From Streptomyces fumanus (GTDB taxonomy: Bacteria > Actinomycetota > Actinomycetes > Streptomycetales > Streptomycetaceae), in contig NZ_BNBI01000006.1 in NCBI RefSeq assembly GCF_014655295.1, positions 424,781 to 488,780 of the forward strand: DNA of 64,000 nt. The letters run 5' to 3'. The number at the start of each line of letters is the position of its first letter. Position 1 is the stretch's first letter. The notes below the pieces were generated by a model, which did not search any database, was not told where the DNA came from, and saw nothing but the letters and a program-made list of their open reading frames with translations. A program made the position numbers and the translations under genes. Below are positions 1 to 8,596 of the stretch, one piece after another.

Positions 1-893
1 CGGTCGGCATCGTCAACTTCGGTGACGAGGAGGGCGCCCGCTTCGGCCTCGCCTGCGTCGGCTCCCGGCTGACCGCCGGACAGCTCACCGCCGAGCAGGC
101 CCACCGCCTCACCGACGGCGACGGCGTCACCCTGCCGCGCGCCATGGCGGCCGCCGGGTACGACCCCGAGGCCATCGGAGCCGACCCGGAGCGGCTGGAC
201 CGCATCGGCGCCTTCGTGGAGCTCCACGTCGAGCAGGGCCGCGCCCTGGACCTGACCGGCGACCCGGTCGGCATCGCCTCCGCCATCTGGCCGCACGGCC
301 GCTGGCGGTTCGACTTCCGCGGCGAGGCCAACCACGCCGGCACCACCCGCCTCGCCGACCGGCACGACCCGATGCTGCCGTACGCCGAGACCGTCCTCGC
401 CGCCCGCCGGGAGGCCGAACGCGCCGGTGCCGTGGCCACCTTCGGCAAGGTCGCCGTCGAACCGAACGGCGTCAACGCGGTGCCGTCCCTGGTCCGGGGC
501 TGGCTCGACTCCCGGGCCGTCGACCAGCGGCGCCTGGACGCCGTGGTCACCGGCGTCGAGCGGGCCGCCCGCGCCCGCGCCGAGGCGCACGGCGTCGCCC
601 TCGACGTGGCCCGCGAGTCCTTCACCCCCGTCGTCGAGTTCGACCACGCCCTGCGCGACGAACTCGCCCGCATCCTCGGCAAGGACCGGGACACCCCGCT
701 GCGGGTGCCCGTCCTGGGCACCGGCGCCGGACACGACGCCGGAATCCTCTCCGCACGCGTCCCGACCGCCATGCTGTTCGTGCGCAACCCCACCGGCGTC
801 TCGCACTCCCCGGCCGAGTCCGCCACCGAGGACGACTGCGTGGCCGGGGTGCTCGCCCTCGCCGACGTACTGGAAGGACTCGCCTGCACGTGA
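1..893 (+). CDS. M20-family amidohydrolase (allantoate / N-carbamoyl-amino-acid amidohydrolase type), 5'-truncated by window edge
   Basis: The reading frame is open from base 3, so the start lies upstream of the window. The visible part keeps M20 carbamoylase hallmarks: the metal-binding stretch NFGDEEGARFG at the left edge, ELHVEQGRALD, the dimerization-domain motif HAGTTRLADRHDP, and near the C-terminus GTGAGHDAGI and VSHSPAE, which supplies a late metal-binding His. The family hydrolyses N-carbamoyl or allantoate amide bonds using two divalent metals. Its stop overlaps the next start by four bases (GTGA), so it is translationally coupled to hutF. That context suggests a role in histidine breakdown, possibly deformylation of N-formylglutamate, rather than purine catabolism. 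The family is clear; the substrate is inferred. Confidence 0.85.
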   Translation, partial: VGIVNFGDEEGARFGLACVGSRLTAGQLTAEQAHRLTDGDGVTLPRAMAAAGYDPEAIGADPERLDRIGAFVELHVEQGRALDLTGDPVGIASAIWPHGRWRFDFRGEANHAGTTRLADRHDPMLPYAETVLAARREAERAGAVATFGKVAVEPNGVNAVPSLVRGWLDSRAVDQRRLDAVVTGVERAARARAEAHGVALDVARESFTPVVEFDHALRDELARILGKDRDTPLRVPVLGTGAGHDAGILSARVPTAMLFVRNPTGVSHSPAESATEDDCVAGVLALADVLEGLACT

Positions 894-2233
894 CTGCCAC
901 CTCGCGGACGTACTGGCTGGAGCACGCCTGGCTCGGCACCCATGTCGAACCGGGCGTCACCGTCGACGTGGCCGGCGGCCGGATCACCGCCGTGCACCGG
1001 GAGACCCCCGCCCCGCCGCCCGGCGCCGAGATCCTGCGCGGCCTGACCCTGCCCGGCCTGGCCAACGCCCACAGCCACGCCTTCCACCGCGCCCTGCGCG
1101 CCACCGTCCAGGTCGGCTCCGGCACCTTCTGGACCTGGCGCGAGGTGATGTACTCCGTCGCCGACCGGCTCACCCCGGAGACCTACCACCGGCTGGCCCG
1201 CGCGGTGTACGCCGAGATGGCCCTCGCCGGCATCACCGCCGTCGGCGAGTTCCACTACGTCCACCACGCCCCCGGCGGCACCCCCTACGCCGACCCCAAC
1301 GCCATGGGCGAGGCCCTGATCGAGGCCGCCGCCGACGCCGGCATCCGCATCACCCTCCTCGACACCTGCTACCTCTCCGCCGGCTTCGGGCGGCGCCCCG
1401 ACGGCCACCAGCTCCGCTTCTCCGACGGGACGGCGGAGCACTGGGCCGAACGCTGTTCACTTCTCAAGGAACGGGACCACGTGCGGATCGGGGCCGCCGT
1501 GCACTCGGTACGGGCCGTGCCCGCCGGCCAGTTGGCGACCGTGGCGCGGTGGGCGGAGCAGCGGCGGGCGCCGCTGCACGTGCACCTGTCCGAGCAGACC
1601 GCCGAGAACGACGCCTGCCGGCAGGCCCACGGCCGCACCCCGGCCCGGCTCCTCGCCGACCACGGCGTCCTCGGACCGCGCACCACCGGCGTGCACAACA
1701 CCCACCTCACCGACGCCGACATCGCCCTGATCGGCGGCAGCGGAACCGGCACCTGCATGTGCCCGACGACCGAACGGGACCTCGCCGACGGCATCGGCCC
1801 CGCCGCCGCCCTCCAGCGGGCCGGCTCACCGCTCAGCCTGGGCAGCGACAGCCACGCCGTGATCGACCTGTTCGAAGAGGCCCGCGCGATGGAGCTGGAC
1901 GAGCGGCTGCGCACCCGCACCCGCGGTCACTGGACGGCCGGCGCCCTGCTGCGCGCCGCCACCGCCGACGGCCACGCCGCCCTCGGCTGGGACGACGCCG
2001 GCACCCTGGAGACCGGGGCCCGCGCCGACCTCACGACGGTCGTCCTGGACTCGGTCAGGACGGCCGGGCCGCTGCCCAGACTGGGCGCCGAGACGGCGGT
2101 ATTCGCGGCGACCGCCGCGGACGTGCGGCACACGGTCGTCGCGGGGCGGCACGTGGTCCGCGACGGCGCCCACACGCTCGTACCCGATGTGCCCGGAGCC
2201 CTCGCGAAGGCCGTCGAAGCCCTTCGCGCCTGA
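890..2233 (+). CDS. hutF: Formimidoylglutamate deiminase HutF
   Basis: A 447-residue amidohydrolase-superfamily protein, the usual length for HutF. It converts N-formimidoyl-L-glutamate to N-formyl-L-glutamate and ammonia, the five-step branch of histidine degradation. Visible motifs are the first metal-binding His pair in GLANAHSHAFHR (about residues 57-68), the HLSEQTAEN block (about 230) with His and Glu ligands, and LGSDSHAVID (about 318) with the metal-binding Asp. The GTG start at 890 overlaps the upstream stop, and hutI follows after 17 bases, so the three genes form one hut operon. The HutF assignment rests on overall similarity and on the adjacent imidazolonepropionase. Confidence 0.9.
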   Translation: MTATSRTYWLEHAWLGTHVEPGVTVDVAGGRITAVHRETPAPPPGAEILRGLTLPGLANAHSHAFHRALRATVQVGSGTFWTWREVMYSVADRLTPETYHRLARAVYAEMALAGITAVGEFHYVHHAPGGTPYADPNAMGEALIEAAADAGIRITLLDTCYLSAGFGRRPDGHQLRFSDGTAEHWAERCSLLKERDHVRIGAAVHSVRAVPAGQLATVARWAEQRRAPLHVHLSEQTAENDACRQAHGRTPARLLADHGVLGPRTTGVHNTHLTDADIALIGGSGTGTCMCPTTERDLADGIGPAAALQRAGSPLSLGSDSHAVIDLFEEARAMELDERLRTRTRGHWTAGALLRAATADGHAALGWDDAGTLETGARADLTTVVLDSVRTAGPLPRLGAETAVFAATAADVRHTVVAGRHVVRDGAHTLVPDVPGALAKAVEALRA

Positions 2234-2250
2234 CGACCCACGAGGACGCC

Positions 2251-3426
2251 ATGAGCAGCAGCACCGTCATCACCAACATCGCCACGCTGATCACCAACGA
2301 CCCCTCCCTCGGCGACGGCTCCCCTCTCGGAGCGATCCGGGACGCGGCCGTCGTCATCGACGGCGACCGCGTCGCGTGGACCGGTGAATCAAGCAAAGCA
2401 CCCGCCACTGACAACCGGGTCGACGCCGGGGGCCGGGCGGTGCTGCCGGGCTTCGTGGACTCCCACTCCCACCTGGTCTTCGCCGGCGACCGCACCGAGG
2501 AGTTCAACGCCCGGATGTCCGGCCGCCCGTACCACGCGGGCGGCATCCGCACCACGGTCGCCGCCACCCGCGCCGCCTCCGACGCGGAGCTGGAGGCCAA
2601 CCTCGCCCGCCACCTCGCCGAGGCCCTCCGGCAGGGCACCACGACCCTGGAGACCAAGTCCGGCTACGGCCTGACCACCGCCGACGAGGCCCGTGCCGTG
2701 CGCCTCGCCGCCCGCCACACCGACGAGGTCACCTACCTCGGCGCGCACATCGTCGCCCCCGAGCACGCCGACGACCCGGCCGGGTACGTCGACCTGGTCA
2801 CCGGCGAGATGCTGGACGCCTGCGCCCCGTACGCCCGGTGGATCGACGTGTTCTGCGAGGAGGGCGCCTTCGACGGCGACCAGGCCCGCGCCGTCCTCAC
2901 CGCGGGCCGGAAGAAGGGCCTGCACCCGCGGATCCACGCCAACCAGCTTTCCCACGGACCCGGCGTCCAGCTCGCCGTCGAGGTCGACGCGGCCAGCGCC
3001 GACCACTGCACCCACCTCACCGACGCCGACGTGGACGCGCTCGCCGGCAGTCGCACGGTCGCCACCCTGCTGCCGGGCGCGGAGTTCTCCACGCGCGCCG
3101 CGTGGCCCGACGCGCGCCGGCTGCTCGACGCCGGGGTCACGGTCGCGCTCTCCACGGACTGCAACCCCGGCTCGTCGTACACCTCGTCCGTCCCGTTCTG
3201 CATCGCGCTGGCGGTGCGGGACATGGGGATGACGCCGGACGAGGCGGTGTGGGCGGCCACGGCGGGCGGCGCGGCGGCCCTGAGCCGCGCCGACATCGGC
3301 CGCCTCACCCCGGGCGCGTACGCCGACCTGACCCTCCTCGACGCCCCGAGCCATGTCCACCTGGCCTACCGGCCGGGCGTACCGCTGGTCGCGGGGGTGT
3401 GGCGGCGGGGCGTACGCGCCGTGTGA
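2251..3426 (+). CDS. hutI: Imidazolonepropionase HutI
   Basis: A 391-residue cytosolic amidohydrolase that opens the imidazolone ring of imidazolone-5-propionate to give formimidoylglutamate, the substrate of HutF just upstream. The motif GFVDSHSHLVFAGDR (about residues 67-81) carries the HxH metal ligands. THLTDADVDAL and ALSTDCNPGSSY near the C-terminus match the family. The ATG at 2251 follows a GAGGAC Shine-Dalgarno-like sequence; the frame stays open far upstream but overlaps hutF and is not used. Its stop codon directly abuts, with no intervening base, the stop of the convergent sigma-factor gene. Confidence 0.93.
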   Translation: MSSSTVITNIATLITNDPSLGDGSPLGAIRDAAVVIDGDRVAWTGESSKAPATDNRVDAGGRAVLPGFVDSHSHLVFAGDRTEEFNARMSGRPYHAGGIRTTVAATRAASDAELEANLARHLAEALRQGTTTLETKSGYGLTTADEARAVRLAARHTDEVTYLGAHIVAPEHADDPAGYVDLVTGEMLDACAPYARWIDVFCEEGAFDGDQARAVLTAGRKKGLHPRIHANQLSHGPGVQLAVEVDAASADHCTHLTDADVDALAGSRTVATLLPGAEFSTRAAWPDARRLLDAGVTVALSTDCNPGSSYTSSVPFCIALAVRDMGMTPDEAVWAATAGGAAALSRADIGRLTPGAYADLTLLDAPSHVHLAYRPGVPLVAGVWRRGVRAV

Positions 3427-4341
3427 TCACTCCTCGACGGTGAGCCCCTTGCGCAGCTTGACCAGGGTGCGCGAGAGCAGCCGGGAGACGTGCATCTGGG
3501 AGATGCCCAGCTCCTCGCCGATCTCGGACTGGGTCAGCCCGGCGACGAAGCGCAGGGAGAGGATCCTGCGGTCGCGCGGCGCCAGACCGGCGATCAGCGG
3601 CTTGAGCGACTCGACGTACTCGATGCCCTCCAGCCCGTGGTCCTCGTAGCCGATGCGGTCCGCGAGGGTGCCCTCCGGGTCGTCCTCCTCGGGCTGGGCG
3701 TCCAGCGAGGCGGCGGTGTACGCGTTGGCCGCCGACATGCCCTCGACGACCTCCTCGTTGGTGATGCCCAGGCGCTGGGCGAGTTCGGCCACCGTCGGGG
3801 CGCGGTCGAGCTGCTGGGCCAGTTCGTCACCGGCCTTGGCCAGGTCCAGGCGGAGTTCCTGCAGGCGCCGCGGGACCCGGACGGACCAGGAGGTGTCGCG
3901 GAAGAACCGCTTGATCTCGCCGATGATGGTCGGCATCGCGAAGGTGGGGAACTCCACACCGCGCGAGAGCTCGAAGCGGTCGATCGCCTTGATCAGGCCG
4001 ATCGTGCCGACCTGGACGATGTCCTCCATCGGCTCGCTGCGGGAGCGGAAGCGGGAGGCGGCGAACTTGACGAGCGCCAGGTTGAGCTCGACCAGCGTGT
4101 TGCGGACGTACGCGTGGTCGTGGGTGCCTTCCTCCAGCGACTCCAGGCGCTCGAAGAGGGTCTTGGACAGGGCCCGGGCGTCCGCCGGAGCGACCTCGTC
4201 GGGGGCGGGGATGTCCGGAAGCCCGGCGAGCGCGGTGCCGGGGCGGGCACCCGCCTCGGGAAGCTCGATGGGATCCAGATGTTCCGGAGGGGGTGTCGAC
4301 GTCGCTCGGTGGGTAGGCGATCCGTCGAGCCGGGGTGACAT
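3427..4341 (-). CDS. RNA polymerase sigma factor, SigB/SigF/SigG subfamily
   Basis: About 304 residues with the full alternative-sigma layout: region 2 (NLALVKFAASRFRSR, then DIVQVGTIGLIKAIDRFE), the region 2-3 junction (PTIIGEIKRFFRDTSWSVRVPRR), region 3 (APTVAELAQRLGITNEEV), and a region 4 helix-turn-helix (LTQSEIGEELGISQMHVSRLLSRTLVKLR). The start at 4341 is chosen because GGAGG lies a few bases upstream; an in-frame ATG at 4353 is possible. This stress/development class is normally held inactive by an RsbW-like kinase and released by a STAS antagonist, and both partner types are encoded divergently next door. Its position beside the hut genes resembles S. coelicolor sigI, but I do not assign the symbol firmly. 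Confidence 0.92.
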   Translation of the reverse strand: MSPRLDGSPTHRATSTPPPEHLDPIELPEAGARPGTALAGLPDIPAPDEVAPADARALSKTLFERLESLEEGTHDHAYVRNTLVELNLALVKFAASRFRSRSEPMEDIVQVGTIGLIKAIDRFELSRGVEFPTFAMPTIIGEIKRFFRDTSWSVRVPRRLQELRLDLAKAGDELAQQLDRAPTVAELAQRLGITNEEVVEGMSAANAYTAASLDAQPEEDDPEGTLADRIGYEDHGLEGIEYVESLKPLIAGLAPRDRRILSLRFVAGLTQSEIGEELGISQMHVSRLLSRTLVKLRKGLTVEE

Positions 4342-4497
4342 GATGTCCTCCATCGTTCTCGGCATACGGCTGCCGAAGCCAATTGCGTGCACTGCGGTGT
4401 GCGGCGCCTCCAAAGCCGGCCGTGTCGATTGCGTGTTCCTACTAGCCCTACCGGCTTCACCGAGCCCGCCGCAAGTGCTTTATGTTCAGTTATGTCC

Positions 4498-4521
4498 GTT
4501 TGTGTGTGGATGTTCGGGTGT
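4498..4521 (+). promoter_or_regulatory. Candidate SigB-like promoter ahead of the STAS gene
   Basis: GTTT at 4498-4501, a 14-base spacer, then GGGTGT at 4516-4521. The known Streptomyces SigB-type consensus is GNNT, 14-16 bases, GGGTAY, so the -10 differs at one position. It lies about 70 bases upstream of the anti-sigma antagonist ATG, in the spacer shared with the divergent sigma gene. Auto-regulation by this sigma class would make sense. This is a pattern match only. Confidence 0.35.
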
Positions 4522-4592
4522 CGAAGGCCGTGGGGAAGGCGTAGTGTTCGAGGGCGTCAGCAACAGCCTCGACGTCGGGAGAGAGAGACGGC

Positions 4593-4970
4593 ATGGACCG
4601 CGGGACGGTCGGCAGCGCACAGTCTGGCCGGCTTCTGGTGGAGGTGCGGGAAGAGGGCCTCAGTGCCGTCGTGACTCCGGCGGGTGAGTTGGATCACCAC
4701 ACCGCCGAATTGTTGCGCGAGCCACTCGAGGGCTGTCTCGCAAAGGGATACAACCGGCTGGTCGTCGACTGCTCCCGCCTGGAGTTCTGCGACTCCACGG
4801 GGTTGAACGTCCTGCTCGGGGCACGGCTGAAGGCCGAGGCCGCGGGCGGTGGCGTGCACCTGGTGGGGATGCAGCCGGTGGTCGCGCGGGTGTTCGAGAT
4901 CACGGGGGCGGACGCCGTCTTCACCGTGCACGACACCCTCTCGGCCGCGCTGGCGGACGAGTCGGGCTGA
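4593..4970 (+). CDS. STAS-domain anti-sigma factor antagonist
   Basis: A 125-residue protein that is almost entirely one STAS domain (about residues 12-120). The block VVDCSRLEFCDSTGLNVLLGARLKA holds the conserved Asp-Ser pair; that Ser is the usual phosphorylation target of the partner kinase. GELDHHTAELLREPL is the N-terminal STAS strand-helix. The likely role is to bind the anti-sigma protein when unphosphorylated and so free the sigma factor. It is divergent from the sigma gene and 250 bases ahead of a HATPase anti-sigma gene on the same strand, which makes a three-part partner-switching module. Confidence 0.9.
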   Translation: MDRGTVGSAQSGRLLVEVREEGLSAVVTPAGELDHHTAELLREPLEGCLAKGYNRLVVDCSRLEFCDSTGLNVLLGARLKAEAAGGGVHLVGMQPVVARVFEITGADAVFTVHDTLSAALADESG

Positions 4971-5220
4971 GCCGGCCGCGCGGGGCCCGGCGCCCTGCCT
5001 CCGCGCCCGCTGTGACCGGTGGTTTTCCTCCGCCCCGTGTTTCTTGCCGAATACAGGGGTGTTCCGTCGGTCGGGTCGGGCAGGAGTCATCCTGAACATG
5101 TCGCGCTCCCGGACGGGGACATCGGGGGGCGGACGCACCGCTGTACCGCGTGACCAAGTTTTTCGACCGACCTGTACGACATTGAAACGTGAACTGGTGA
5201 ATCGGTGAGGTGAAGCGCTG

Positions 5221-5793
5221 ATGAGCACCACCCGGCCCTACCCGCCGGGCGACCGCGGTCCGGAGCCCAGCGGCGCTTCCGGGGCGTCTCAGGGGGGAAC
5301 GCCGATGACCGGGGAGCCCACGGGGGGCGAACACGGGACCGGGGAGCCCGGCACGGGCGTGGCCGCGCCGGCGGCGTCCACCGGCCGCCAGGTCCGCACG
5401 CTGAGCTTCGACGGAGTCAGCGGCGTCGTGCCGCTGGCCCGCGACTTCACCCGCCAGGCGCTGTACGCGTGGGGCTGGCTGCCCGCCGCGTCGGCCGACC
5501 AGCGGGCCGCCGCGGAGGACGTCCTCCTCGTCGTCTCCGAGCTGGTCACCAACGCCTGCCTGCACGCGGACGGCCCGGAAGAGCTGCACATCAGTTGCGA
5601 CCGGAAGGTGATCCGCCTGGAGGTCACCGACCGGGGCAGCGGTCAGCCCGCGCCCCGCACCCCGCACCGCGCCGGGCGCCCCGGCGGCCACGGCATGTTC
5701 ATCGTCCAGCGCCTCTGCCTGGACTGGGGCGTCGTACGCACCCCGGGCGTCACCGGCAAGACGGTCTGGGCGGAGCTGGGCGCCCCCGCGTAA
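5221..5793 (+). CDS. ATP-binding anti-sigma factor (RsbW-like HATPase)
   Basis: 190 residues: a disordered Gly/Ser/Glu-rich N-terminus (about 1-55) followed by a GHKL-fold HATPase domain. The N-box is seen in EDVLLVVSELVTNACLHA (Asn is the Mg-binding residue), the G1 box in VTDRGSG, and the G2 region in RPGGHGMFIVQRL. There is no histidine-phosphotransfer domain, so this is an RsbW/SpoIIAB-type protein-serine kinase/anti-sigma factor and not a two-component kinase. GAGGTGAAG sits just upstream of the ATG. It probably acts with the STAS protein and sigma factor encoded immediately upstream; other STAS or sigma partners elsewhere in the genome are possible. Confidence 0.85.
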   Translation: MSTTRPYPPGDRGPEPSGASGASQGGTPMTGEPTGGEHGTGEPGTGVAAPAASTGRQVRTLSFDGVSGVVPLARDFTRQALYAWGWLPAASADQRAAAEDVLLVVSELVTNACLHADGPEELHISCDRKVIRLEVTDRGSGQPAPRTPHRAGRPGGHGMFIVQRLCLDWGVVRTPGVTGKTVWAELGAPA

Positions 5794-5838
5794 CCCGCAC
5801 GCGCCTCACGCAAGGCGCCCCAAGACACCGAAAACCCC

Positions 5839-5875
5839 GAAGGGCCACCACACCCAGCAGGTGCGGTGGCCCTTC
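5839..5875. terminator. Bidirectional hairpin terminator
   Basis: A perfect 11-bp stem (GAAGGGCCACC at 5839-5849 with GGTGGCCCTTC at 5865-5875) around a 15-base loop. It lies exactly between the 3' ends of the convergent anti-sigma and POT-transporter genes. No U-run follows, as is common in Streptomyces. Confidence 0.8.
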
Positions 5876-5891
5876 GTACGAGCGAGGCGGG

Positions 5892-7388
5892 TCAGCGGAC
5901 GTCGCCCATGAGGGCCTTGACGCGCTTGCGGTACATCCAGACCGCGACGCCCGCGACCACGGCGAGGGTGGCCTCCAGGGCGACGATGCCCGTCTTGTTG
6001 AGGTCGACCCCGGCGATGGACAGCAGGCCGGTCGTGGCGTCACCGGCGGTGACGGCCAGGAACCAGACGCCCATCATCTGAGAGGCGTACTTCACCGGCG
6101 CCATCTTCGTGGTGACCGACAGGCCGACCGGGGAGAGCAGCAGCTCACCGCAGGTCTGGACGAAGTAGATCGCCACCAGCCAGAGCGCCGCCGCCTTGTG
6201 CCCGCCGTCCGCGATGGCCAGCGGGGCGAGGAAGAGGAAGAAGGACGCGCCGACCAGCACCAGGCCGAACGAGAACTTCACGATCGTGCTCGGCTCCTTG
6301 CCACGGCGGGCCAGCGCCAGCCACAGCGAGGCGAAGACCGGGGCCAGCGCCATGATGATGACCGGGTTGACCGACTGGTACCAGGAGACCGGGAACTCCC
6401 AGCCCGCGACGGTGTTCTCGGCCGAGGAGTCGGCGAAGATCGACAGGGTCGAGCCGCCCTGGTCGTAGATCATCCAGAAGACGGCCGCGGCGACGAAGAA
6501 CCAGATGTACGCCGACATCTTCGACTGCTCGGCGCGGTCCAGCGACCGGTCCCGCTTGATCCGGGTCAGCACCATGATCGGGATGATCACGCCGAGCAGG
6601 GTCAGCGGGACCAGGATCCAGTTCAGCGTGTAGTGGCCGGAGAAGCCGACGATCGCGTAGAAGACCACCGCGACGACGGCCCAGAAGGCGGCCTTGCGCA
6701 GCGTGGTGGACTTCTCGGCCGCCGACAGCGGCTTGGGCACGACGCTGGAGTGCGCGGCCAGGTGGCGGCTGCCGATCAGGAACTGCGCCACGCCCACCGC
6801 CATGCCGACCGCGGCCAGCGCGAAGCCCAGGTGCCAGTTGACGTTCTCGCCGATGGTGCCGATGGTCAGCGGCGCCACGAAGGCACCGAGGTTGATGCCC
6901 ATGTAGAAGACGGTGAAGCCGCCGTCGCGGCGCGGGTCGTCCGGGCCGTCGTAGAGCTGGCCGACCATCGTGGAGATGTTGGCCTTCAGCAGACCGGAGC
7001 CGATCGCGACCAGTCCGAGACCGGCGTAGAAGGTGCCCGAGGTGGGCAGCGCCAGGGTCAGGTGGCCGAGCATGATGACGCCGCCCGCGATGCCCACGGT
7101 CTTGCGGGGACCCCACACGCGGTCGCCGAACCAGCCGCCCGGCATCGTGAGCAGGTACACCAGCGACAGATACACCGAGTAGATCGCGGTGGCGGTGCCG
7201 GCGCTCAGGCCGAGCCCGCCGGGGGCCACGAGGTACAGCGGGAGCAGAGCCCTCATGCCGTAGTAGGAGAAGCGCTCCCACATCTCGGTCATGAAGAGGG
7301 TGGCCAGACCCCGGGGGTGGCCGAAGAAGGTCTTCTCGGAACCGGGGATGCCCGGGGTGACCGAGTCCTTCGTCAGGCTGGACGCCAT
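5892..7388 (-). CDS. POT/PTR2-family proton-coupled oligopeptide transporter
   Basis: A 498-residue polytopic membrane protein of the major facilitator superfamily with the length expected for bacterial DtpT-like transporters. The signature near residues 22-50, FFGHPRGLATLFMTEMWERFSYYGMRALLPLYL, includes the ExxERFxYYG motif characteristic of the POT family. About 12-14 hydrophobic segments follow, and the FYMGINLGAF block marks the fifth helix region. It imports di- or tripeptides with protons. It is transcribed away from the response-regulator gene across a 499-base spacer. Confidence 0.93.
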   Translation of the reverse strand: MASSLTKDSVTPGIPGSEKTFFGHPRGLATLFMTEMWERFSYYGMRALLPLYLVAPGGLGLSAGTATAIYSVYLSLVYLLTMPGGWFGDRVWGPRKTVGIAGGVIMLGHLTLALPTSGTFYAGLGLVAIGSGLLKANISTMVGQLYDGPDDPRRDGGFTVFYMGINLGAFVAPLTIGTIGENVNWHLGFALAAVGMAVGVAQFLIGSRHLAAHSSVVPKPLSAAEKSTTLRKAAFWAVVAVVFYAIVGFSGHYTLNWILVPLTLLGVIIPIMVLTRIKRDRSLDRAEQSKMSAYIWFFVAAAVFWMIYDQGGSTLSIFADSSAENTVAGWEFPVSWYQSVNPVIIMALAPVFASLWLALARRGKEPSTIVKFSFGLVLVGASFFLFLAPLAIADGGHKAAALWLVAIYFVQTCGELLLSPVGLSVTTKMAPVKYASQMMGVWFLAVTAGDATTGLLSIAGVDLNKTGIVALEATLAVVAGVAVWMYRKRVKALMGDVR

Positions 7389-7887
7389 GGTCGTTCCTTG
7401 CTGGTCGGGACGCGCTCACGAGAGGCGATGCGCGCCCGGTGGGGGCAGGCCGGCACCGGCGGTCCGCTCCGTCCACCCCACGCCTGCGGGGAGTCCGCCC
7501 CGGATCGCGGGACGGCGGACGGTGACCACCGGGATCCACACCTCTGCGCGCGTCACTGCGCTGCGAGGCCCGGCCACAGGTCATTCCTTTGGAGGCTGGC
7601 GAGGAGGCCAGCCCGCACACAAAAGAGACCTTCAGCGTCAACAGCCGCCAAAGGTCCCCGTGGTGCTACAGGCGTTGATTCACCATACGGCAGGACACCG
7701 CCCGGTATGGAAGGACTTGAGACGCGGATCACAGGGAGTGACGGAACCGGAATCGTACCTTCCGAAGTCTTCCGCGAGATCGTCCCCCGCCCCGCGCGGG
7801 GGCGAGGTGTCCGGCATGTCCGCAGGTAAGAGGCCCCGGCGCCGATCACGCCCCCGGGGGTTGCTCCGGGCGGACTACCATCGGTCC
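7389..7887. promoter_or_regulatory. Divergent intergenic region between POT transporter and two-component system
   Basis: No convincing gene is seen in these 499 bases. It contains a 7-bp stem-loop (GGCTGGC/GCCAGCC, 7594-7613), which would fall in the transporter's leader, and a TTGACG hexamer on the minus strand (7636-7641) as a weak -35 candidate. A GACCTT...AAGGTC inverted repeat overlaps that area. The region presumably holds both divergent promoters. The exact elements are uncertain. Confidence 0.4.
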
Positions 7888-8565
7888 ATGACCCGTGTAC
7901 TGCTCGCCGAGGACGACGCGTCCATCTCGGAGCCGCTGGCCCGCGCACTGCGCCGGGAAGGGTACGAGGTCGAGGTGCGTGAGGACGGACCCACGGCGCT
8001 CGACGCCGGGATGCAGGGCGGCGTGGACCTGGTCGTGCTGGACCTGGGCCTGCCCGGCATGGACGGCCTGGAGGTCGCGCGGCGGCTCCGCTCCGAGGGC
8101 CACGCCGTGCCGATCCTCATCCTGACCGCGCGCGCCGACGAGGTGGACACCGTCGTCGGCCTCGACGCGGGCGCCGACGACTACGTCACCAAGCCGTTCC
8201 GGCTGGCCGAGCTGCTCGCCCGGGTCCGGGCCCTGCTGCGGCGCGGCTCCGCCGAGCCCCAGCAGCCCCCCGCCACGCACGGCGTGCGCATCGACGTCGA
8301 GTCGCACCGCGCCTGGATGGGCGACGAGGAGCTCCAGCTCACCGCGAAGGAGTTCGACCTGCTGCGGGTGCTGGTCCGCGACGCCGGCCGGGTGGTCACC
8401 CGCGACCAGCTCATGCGCGAGGTCTGGGACACCACCTGGTGGTCCTCCACGAAGACCCTGGACATGCACATCTCCTGGCTGCGCAAGAAGCTGGGGGACG
8501 ACGCGGCCAATCCGCGCTACATCGCCACCGTGCGGGGCGTGGGCTTCCGCTTCGAGAAGAACTGA
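7888..8565 (+). CDS. OmpR/PhoB-family response regulator
   Basis: 225 residues. The N-terminal receiver domain shows the acidic pair in LLAEDDASISE (about 5-15), the phospho-acceptor Asp in DLVVLDLGLPGMDGLE (about 51), and the conserved Lys in DDYVTKPFRLAELLARVRALLRR. The C-terminal winged-helix domain ends with TLDMHISWLRKKLGDD and YIATVRGVGFRF. The start is the ATG at 7888; a longer upstream frame is non-conserved sequence. A sensor kinase gene follows after 31 bases in the same direction, so they form a cognate pair. The signal is unknown. Confidence 0.95.
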   Translation: MTRVLLAEDDASISEPLARALRREGYEVEVREDGPTALDAGMQGGVDLVVLDLGLPGMDGLEVARRLRSEGHAVPILILTARADEVDTVVGLDAGADDYVTKPFRLAELLARVRALLRRGSAEPQQPPATHGVRIDVESHRAWMGDEELQLTAKEFDLLRVLVRDAGRVVTRDQLMREVWDTTWWSSTKTLDMHISWLRKKLGDDAANPRYIATVRGVGFRFEKN

Positions 8566-8596
8566 GCCCGCGCACCAGGGCCCCGGGTAAGAGGAC

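Noticed and set aside
427..2250. A very long open frame leading into hutI that would make a 999-residue protein
   Set aside because: It overlaps hutF in another frame, has the Arg/Pro/Ala composition of GC-rich shadow frames, and hutI has its own ATG with a ribosome site at 2251.
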